A DNA stretch of 8,965 nt, taken from positions 1-8,965 of the forward strand of contig JAEMTM010000041.1 in assembly GCA_016462305.1 (NCBI GenBank), read 5' to 3'. Below the pieces are notes generated by a model. The model ran no database searches and was not told the origin of the DNA. It saw only the letters and a list, made by a program, of their open reading frames with translations. This DNA comes from Sphingomonadaceae bacterium. GTDB taxonomy: Bacteria > Pseudomonadota > Alphaproteobacteria > Sphingomonadales > Sphingomonadaceae. Of this stretch, positions 6,025 through 8,965 are shown one piece after another. Numbering within the stretch: position 1 is the stretch's first letter; the number at the start of each line of letters is the position of its first letter. The position numbers and the translations under genes were made by a program.

Positions 6025-7023
6025 ATGCGCGTCGTTTCGGGTATTCAGCCAACTGGCAACCTTCATCTCGGCAATTATCTGGGCGCGATCCGCAACTGGG
6101 TGAAGATGCAGGATGAAATGGAATGCCTGTATTTCCTCGCGGATTTACATGCCATTTCGATGCCGCATGTGCCCGAGGCGTTGACCGCAAACACCCGCGA
6201 GATGGCAGCCGCGTTGCTCGCCTGCGGGCTGGATACCAATAAGGCAATCCTGTTCAATCAGGCGCAGGTCCCTGCCCATGCGGAGCTGCAATGGCTGCTG
6301 ACAGGCACGGCGCGGATGGGTTGGCTCAACCGGATGACCCAGTTCAAGGACAAGTCCGGCAAGAACCGCGAAGGCGCAAGCATTGCGTTGTTTACCTATC
6401 CCGTTTTGCAAGCCGCCGACGTGCTGCTGTATCAGGCGACGCATGTGCCGGTGGGTGAAGATCAGAAGCAACATTTGGAGCTTGCCCGCGACATCGCACA
6501 AAAGTTCAACACCGATTTTGGCAAGGGCACAGAGATTTTCACCCTGCCGGACCCGATCATTCCCAAAGCTACGGCGCGCATCATGAGCTTGCGCGACGGT
6601 AGCGCCAAAATGTCCAAATCTGACCCAAGCGACATGAGCCGAATCAACCTGATTGACGACGCCGACACGATCTTAAGCAAAATCAAAAAGGCCAAGACCG
6701 ACCCAGAGCCGTTGCCATCGGAGGCAGATGGTCTTGAAGATAGGCCCGAGGCGAAGAATCTGGTCGGCATCTATGCTGCCTTTGCGAACGAGACTGTGGA
6801 AGATACGCTGACGCGTTTTGGCGGTCAGGGCTTTGGGTCATTCAAGCCTGCACTGGCAGAGATTGTCGTCGAACATCTGCGCCCCATTTCGGAACGCTTT
6901 AATGCGCTAAAGGACGACCATGAACAAATTGACGCGGCATTGGCCAAGGGCGCGGCAAAGGCCCGCGAATTGGGTGCGCCGACGTTAAAGGCGGCTTATG
7001 CTGCGCTTGGCTTGCTGCGTTGA
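6025..7023 (+). CDS. trpS: Tryptophanyl-tRNA synthetase
   Basis: This class Ic cytoplasmic enzyme charges tRNA-Trp with tryptophan using ATP. The product is 332 residues, typical for bacterial TrpRS. Near the N-terminus SGIQPTGNLHLGNYLGA (5-21) contains the HIGH-like signature (HLGN, 14-17). LLYQATHVPVGEDQKQHLEL (134-153) is the conserved tryptophan/ATP-site segment, and SAKMSKSD (193-200) holds the KMSKS loop. The C-terminal helical domain (about 210-332) for anticodon recognition is complete. The ATG at 6025 is chosen over an in-frame ATG at 5986 inside murJ because the family begins with residues like MRVVSGIQPTG. It lies 4 bp after the murJ stop with no strong Shine-Dalgarno, so translation is probably coupled. 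An imperfect inverted repeat covers the stop codon. It appears to be the last gene of the secB-murJ-trpS unit. Confidence 0.97.
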   Translation: MRVVSGIQPTGNLHLGNYLGAIRNWVKMQDEMECLYFLADLHAISMPHVPEALTANTREMAAALLACGLDTNKAILFNQAQVPAHAELQWLLTGTARMGWLNRMTQFKDKSGKNREGASIALFTYPVLQAADVLLYQATHVPVGEDQKQHLELARDIAQKFNTDFGKGTEIFTLPDPIIPKATARIMSLRDGSAKMSKSDPSDMSRINLIDDADTILSKIKKAKTDPEPLPSEADGLEDRPEAKNLVGIYAAFANETVEDTLTRFGGQGFGSFKPALAEIVVEHLRPISERFNALKDDHEQIDAALAKGAAKARELGAPTLKAAYAALGLLR

Positions 7024-7051
7024 ATAATGTTATATCGTCGTTCAACCGCAG
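7015..7051 (+). other. Imperfect inverted repeat across the trpS stop codon
   Basis: CTGCGTTGAA (7015-7024) is complementary to TTCAACCGCAG (7041-7051) with a single bulged C, giving a 10-bp stem around a 16-nt AT-rich loop. The left arm contains the trpS TGA (7021-7023). There is no immediate T-run; the first (TTTT, 7071-7074) is about 20 nt past the stem, so it does not look like a standard intrinsic terminator. It might be a 3'-end stabilising hairpin, a weak terminator or an operator. Confidence 0.45.
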
Positions 7052-7072
7052 TTCAGCGAAGTTAAGATAATT

Positions 7073-7101
7073 TTGACACATTAGCTACAAAACGGCGTCT
7101 G
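7073..7101 (+). promoter_or_regulatory. Possible promoter region of the DUF4136 lipoprotein gene
   Basis: A perfect TTGACA occurs at 7073-7078 in the 103-bp gap after trpS, but the bases 17 bp downstream (near 7096-7101, CGTCTG) do not resemble a -10 box. An alternative is TTCAAC (7041-7046) with TAAGAT (7063-7068) at 16 bp. A promoter in this AT-rich gap is plausible because the gap is much longer than others in the upstream unit, but the exact site is uncertain. Confidence 0.25.
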
Positions 7102-7126
7102 GCCGCTTTCGAAGGGATTTGAATTG

Positions 7127-7780
7127 ATGAAAAAGGTAGCAACTTTTCTCGCTCCGTTGGCGCTGCTTGCTTTGGGCGCATGCGCAACGCCCTTTAACGC
7201 CGATGTGTCGCGTTTTCAGGAACTGCCCGCGCCGCAGGGTCAAACCTTTATGATCCGCGCGACAAACCCTGCCAACTCCGGTGGCATTGAATTTGGCCAA
7301 TATGCCGCGTTGGTCGGCAATGAGCTTCAGGAAATTGGGTATGTGCCGTCAACAGGCAGCACCGCCGACATGACCGTATCGCTCGATTATGCCGTTGATG
7401 AAGGCAAGGAACGCAACATCGTTCGCCAGGACCCGTTTTACGATCCTTATTGGGGCTTTGGCAGCTTTTACCGCCCTTATGTTGTGCGCACGCAGCGCGG
7501 CGCGCGCTATGTTATGGGCTATTATGACCCGTTCCTCTACAGCGGCTTCAATCGGCCATATGATGTGGACAGCTTCATGGTGTACACCGCCAATCTGGAG
7601 CTAAAAATTGACCGCAATATTGACGGCAAGCGGCTGTTCGAAGGCAAGGCAGAGGCCAAGTCGCGTTCGAACAAACTTCCCTATCTGGTGCCTAATCTGG
7701 TTGAGGCCATGTTTACAGGCTTCCCCGGCAATAGTGGCGAGACCGTCCGGATTTCCGTCGCGCCCGAGGAAAAACGCTAG
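7127..7780 (+). CDS. DUF4136-type outer-membrane lipoprotein
   Basis: The 217-residue product starts with a lipoprotein signal peptide (KK basic end, hydrophobic core, lipobox LGAC, lipidated C19). Ala at +2 favours the outer membrane. The rest resembles the DUF4136 family: a beta-rich opening DVSRFQELPAPQGQTFMIRA, a GGIEFGQYAALVGNELQEIGY segment (52-72), ADMTVSLDYAVDEGK, and a C-terminal DGKRLFEGKAEAKS followed by VPNLVEAMFTGFPG. Residues 102-150 form an aromatic- and proline-rich stretch (DPFYDPYWGFGSFYRPY, later GYYDPFLYSGFNRPY). The function of DUF4136 proteins is not known. AAGGGA (7112-7117) lies 9 nt before the ATG at 7127; a TTG immediately before it (7124) is a possible but less likely start. 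It faces the zinc-ribbon gene, with 18 bp between the two stops. Lipoprotein status is strong, family fairly sure, role unknown. Confidence 0.85.
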   Translation: MKKVATFLAPLALLALGACATPFNADVSRFQELPAPQGQTFMIRATNPANSGGIEFGQYAALVGNELQEIGYVPSTGSTADMTVSLDYAVDEGKERNIVRQDPFYDPYWGFGSFYRPYVVRTQRGARYVMGYYDPFLYSGFNRPYDVDSFMVYTANLELKIDRNIDGKRLFEGKAEAKSRSNKLPYLVPNLVEAMFTGFPGNSGETVRISVAPEEKR

Positions 7781-7798
7781 GGTCAAGGATGTGGCGGT

Positions 7799-8902
7799 CT
7801 ATACGCCGCAGCCCAACTCGGTCTTTCCATAAGCCGCGCCCTCACCCCGCGTGGCGGAGATGCCTGCATAAAGCTCCGTCCCGGTGAACAGCCCATCGCG
7901 TCCGATGTCGAACCCTTGTGCGCGAAATACGTCCATAACCTTGGCGGGTGAATCATCGAAATATAAGGATTGCGATTCATAATGCTGCGCTAGGCCAGTC
8001 AATGACAAGCCTTCAAATGACCGGCGTAGCCGCATATATTTGCTTTTGCCTTCCACCGCCGCATAGGCCTTTTGACGGGCAGATTCGCTGGTGTATTCCT
8101 TTGCCTCCAACGCCTGCCATTGTGCGCGTAACTGCGTGCCTATCTTGACAAATTCCGCACCGATTTCGCCGGAAAACACACAGGTTTGAGGATTAAATCC
8201 GATGGAAATTGGCTTGCCCCCCAGTCGCGACAATATAGACGGGGCGTCTGCAAGATAACCATAGCGACCATCGGCAAGTTTCACCTCAATGAAATTATCT
8301 GCCGTGGTTCCCAACAGCGTCAGCTTTGTGCCCTCGCGTAGCCGGTCAAGCAAATTGCTGTTGGCCAAGGTCGTGGCCCAGACATCGATCAGCCCATCTG
8401 CAACCCATGACTGGTCGTTCAATGACTTTACTAAGACCGGGGGGCGACTTTCCGACATGTTGGTGAGGGCGACAAAGCCATTGCCGTCGCTCAATTTAAG
8501 CCATGATTCATCAGCGGTTGAGCCAGGCTGGATTGCCCCGGTGACTTGCGAACCACGCGGCAGCTTGCCAAGAATGTTGCTACCCGTAATGCTCGGTCTA
8601 TCGCGTAAGTTCACCTCAGTCATCGCGAAGAATATGCGTGCGCCGGGGGTTGAGGCGTCCACTGCTTGCGTTATCTGCGTATCTGCATCGCGCTTCAAAT
8701 CGTCAGCGATGAACAGCCAGAAATACAAACCGGCCAGCGCCAATAAAGTCGCGACTAAAGCGACCGGCATGCGCCAATTGCGATTTGGCGCAGACGTTGC
8801 AGGTTTTTTCGCCGCTTTTGGCTCCAACGCGCGCCCACAACTGGCGCAAAAGGCAGCTTTGCTTGGATTAGCGAACCCGCACGACGCGCATTTTTTTCCC
8901 AT
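7799..8902 (-). CDS. Zinc-ribbon, single-TM, double SH3-like protein of unknown function
   Basis: I do not recognise this gene as a named family. The 367-residue protein has an N-terminal zinc ribbon with two CxxC pairs (C5/C8 and C19/C22), a basic Ala/Pro/Lys linker, and one strong transmembrane helix (about 46-66). A region at about 90-150 resembles a bacterial SH3 domain (TEVNLRDRPSITGSNILGKL, later ESWLKLSDGNGFVAL). A second SH3-like stretch spans about 172-219 (ending IEVKLADGRYGYLADA). The C-terminal domain (about 232-367) is unassigned and has two cysteines, C241 and C365. The basic linker before the helix predicts a cytoplasmic zinc ribbon and periplasmic SH3 and C-terminal parts, where those cysteines could form a disulfide. 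ATGs occur at 8905 and 8902; the second is better spaced from AAGGA. A sensor or scaffold at the cell wall is possible but inferred. Confidence 0.8.
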   Translation of the reverse strand: MGKKCASCGFANPSKAAFCASCGRALEPKAAKKPATSAPNRNWRMPVALVATLLALAGLYFWLFIADDLKRDADTQITQAVDASTPGARIFFAMTEVNLRDRPSITGSNILGKLPRGSQVTGAIQPGSTADESWLKLSDGNGFVALTNMSESRPPVLVKSLNDQSWVADGLIDVWATTLANSNLLDRLREGTKLTLLGTTADNFIEVKLADGRYGYLADAPSILSRLGGKPISIGFNPQTCVFSGEIGAEFVKIGTQLRAQWQALEAKEYTSESARQKAYAAVEGKSKYMRLRRSFEGLSLTGLAQHYESQSLYFDDSPAKVMDVFRAQGFDIGRDGLFTGTELYAGISATRGEGAAYGKTELGCGV

Positions 8903-8907
8903 CATTG

Positions 8908-8912
8908 TCCTT
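8908..8912 (-). promoter_or_regulatory. Ribosome binding site of the zinc-ribbon gene
   Basis: On the minus strand AAGGA (within GGAAGGA) is 2 nt before the ATG at 8905 and 5 nt before the ATG at 8902. The second spacing is the more usual, so 8902 is the preferred start; the two forms differ by one Met. The 60 bp between this gene and the window edge show no convincing promoter. Confidence 0.6.
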
Positions 8913-8965
8913 CCGACTCACATCATGGGGATAAGCGCTGGAAAGCCTGTTGAAAAGGGGTGGAA

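Noticed and set aside
7093..7109. CGGC-GTCTG-GCCG hairpin followed by CTTT as a terminator after trpS
   Set aside because: A 4-bp stem with three T is too weak, and it lies immediately before the ribosome binding site of the next gene.
7794..7809. Small inverted repeat GCGG...CCGC between the converging lipoprotein and zinc-ribbon genes as a bidirectional terminator
   Set aside because: The stem is only 4 bp plus one wobble, has no T-run on either strand and overlaps the end of the zinc-ribbon coding sequence.
8926..8934. TGGGGATAA, one mismatch from the complement of a DnaA box
   Set aside because: It is a single imperfect site with no cluster, AT-rich unwinding region or origin-linked genes nearby.
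1..8965. Mobile elements, CRISPR arrays, tRNA or rRNA genes, toxin-antitoxin or defence systems
   Set aside because: No transposase, integrase, regularly spaced repeats, tRNA-like fold or defence-type protein was seen on either strand; the genes are core housekeeping or envelope genes.

Overview
The window is a piece of an alphaproteobacterial chromosome, most likely from the Sphingomonadales (family-level inference). The evidence is moderately high GC, gene-dense packing, a Tim44-domain protein next to mltA and an Smr-domain gene, an alphaproteobacterial-type MurJ with the motif YADRLNQLP, and a DUF4136 lipoprotein. There are no rRNA or tRNA genes, insertion sequences, phage genes or CRISPR arrays. 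Nearly all of it is conserved core genome.

Layout: (1) 29-1168 (+) dapE, the lysine/diaminopimelate-pathway desuccinylase, begins on an ATGA overlap with the end of a gene that lies mostly outside the window. (2) 1171-3613 (-) is a tight three-gene unit, tim44-domain gene > mltA > smr, with gaps of 12 and 7 bp. It converges on dapE with only 2 bp between stop codons. (3) 3614-3882 is the divergent control region. It holds a sigma70-like promoter for the tim44 unit, a perfect 17-bp tandem duplication in the tim44 leader, and a set of competing inverted-repeat arms in the secB leader. (4) 3883-7023 (+) is a second unit, secB > murJ > trpS, with gaps of 23 and 4 bp. (5) 7127-7780 (+) encodes a DUF4136-type lipoprotein. 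(6) 7799-8902 (-) encodes an unrecognised membrane protein with a zinc ribbon, one transmembrane helix, two SH3-like regions and an orphan C-terminal domain.

Biologically the window is dominated by the cell envelope. DapE feeds diaminopimelate and lysine synthesis, MurJ flips lipid II, and MltA cleaves peptidoglycan. SecB delivers precursors to the Sec translocon, and the Tim44-like protein is membrane-associated and related to a mitochondrial import factor. Two lipoproteins or membrane proteins of unknown role follow. TrpS (tryptophanyl-tRNA synthetase) and the Smr protein (nucleic-acid or ribosome-linked) are the non-envelope members.

I did not find a clearly new multi-gene system. The points most worth a second look are the structured secB leader, the tandem duplication in the tim44 leader, the inverted repeat across the trpS stop codon, and the orphan zinc-ribbon/SH3 protein.
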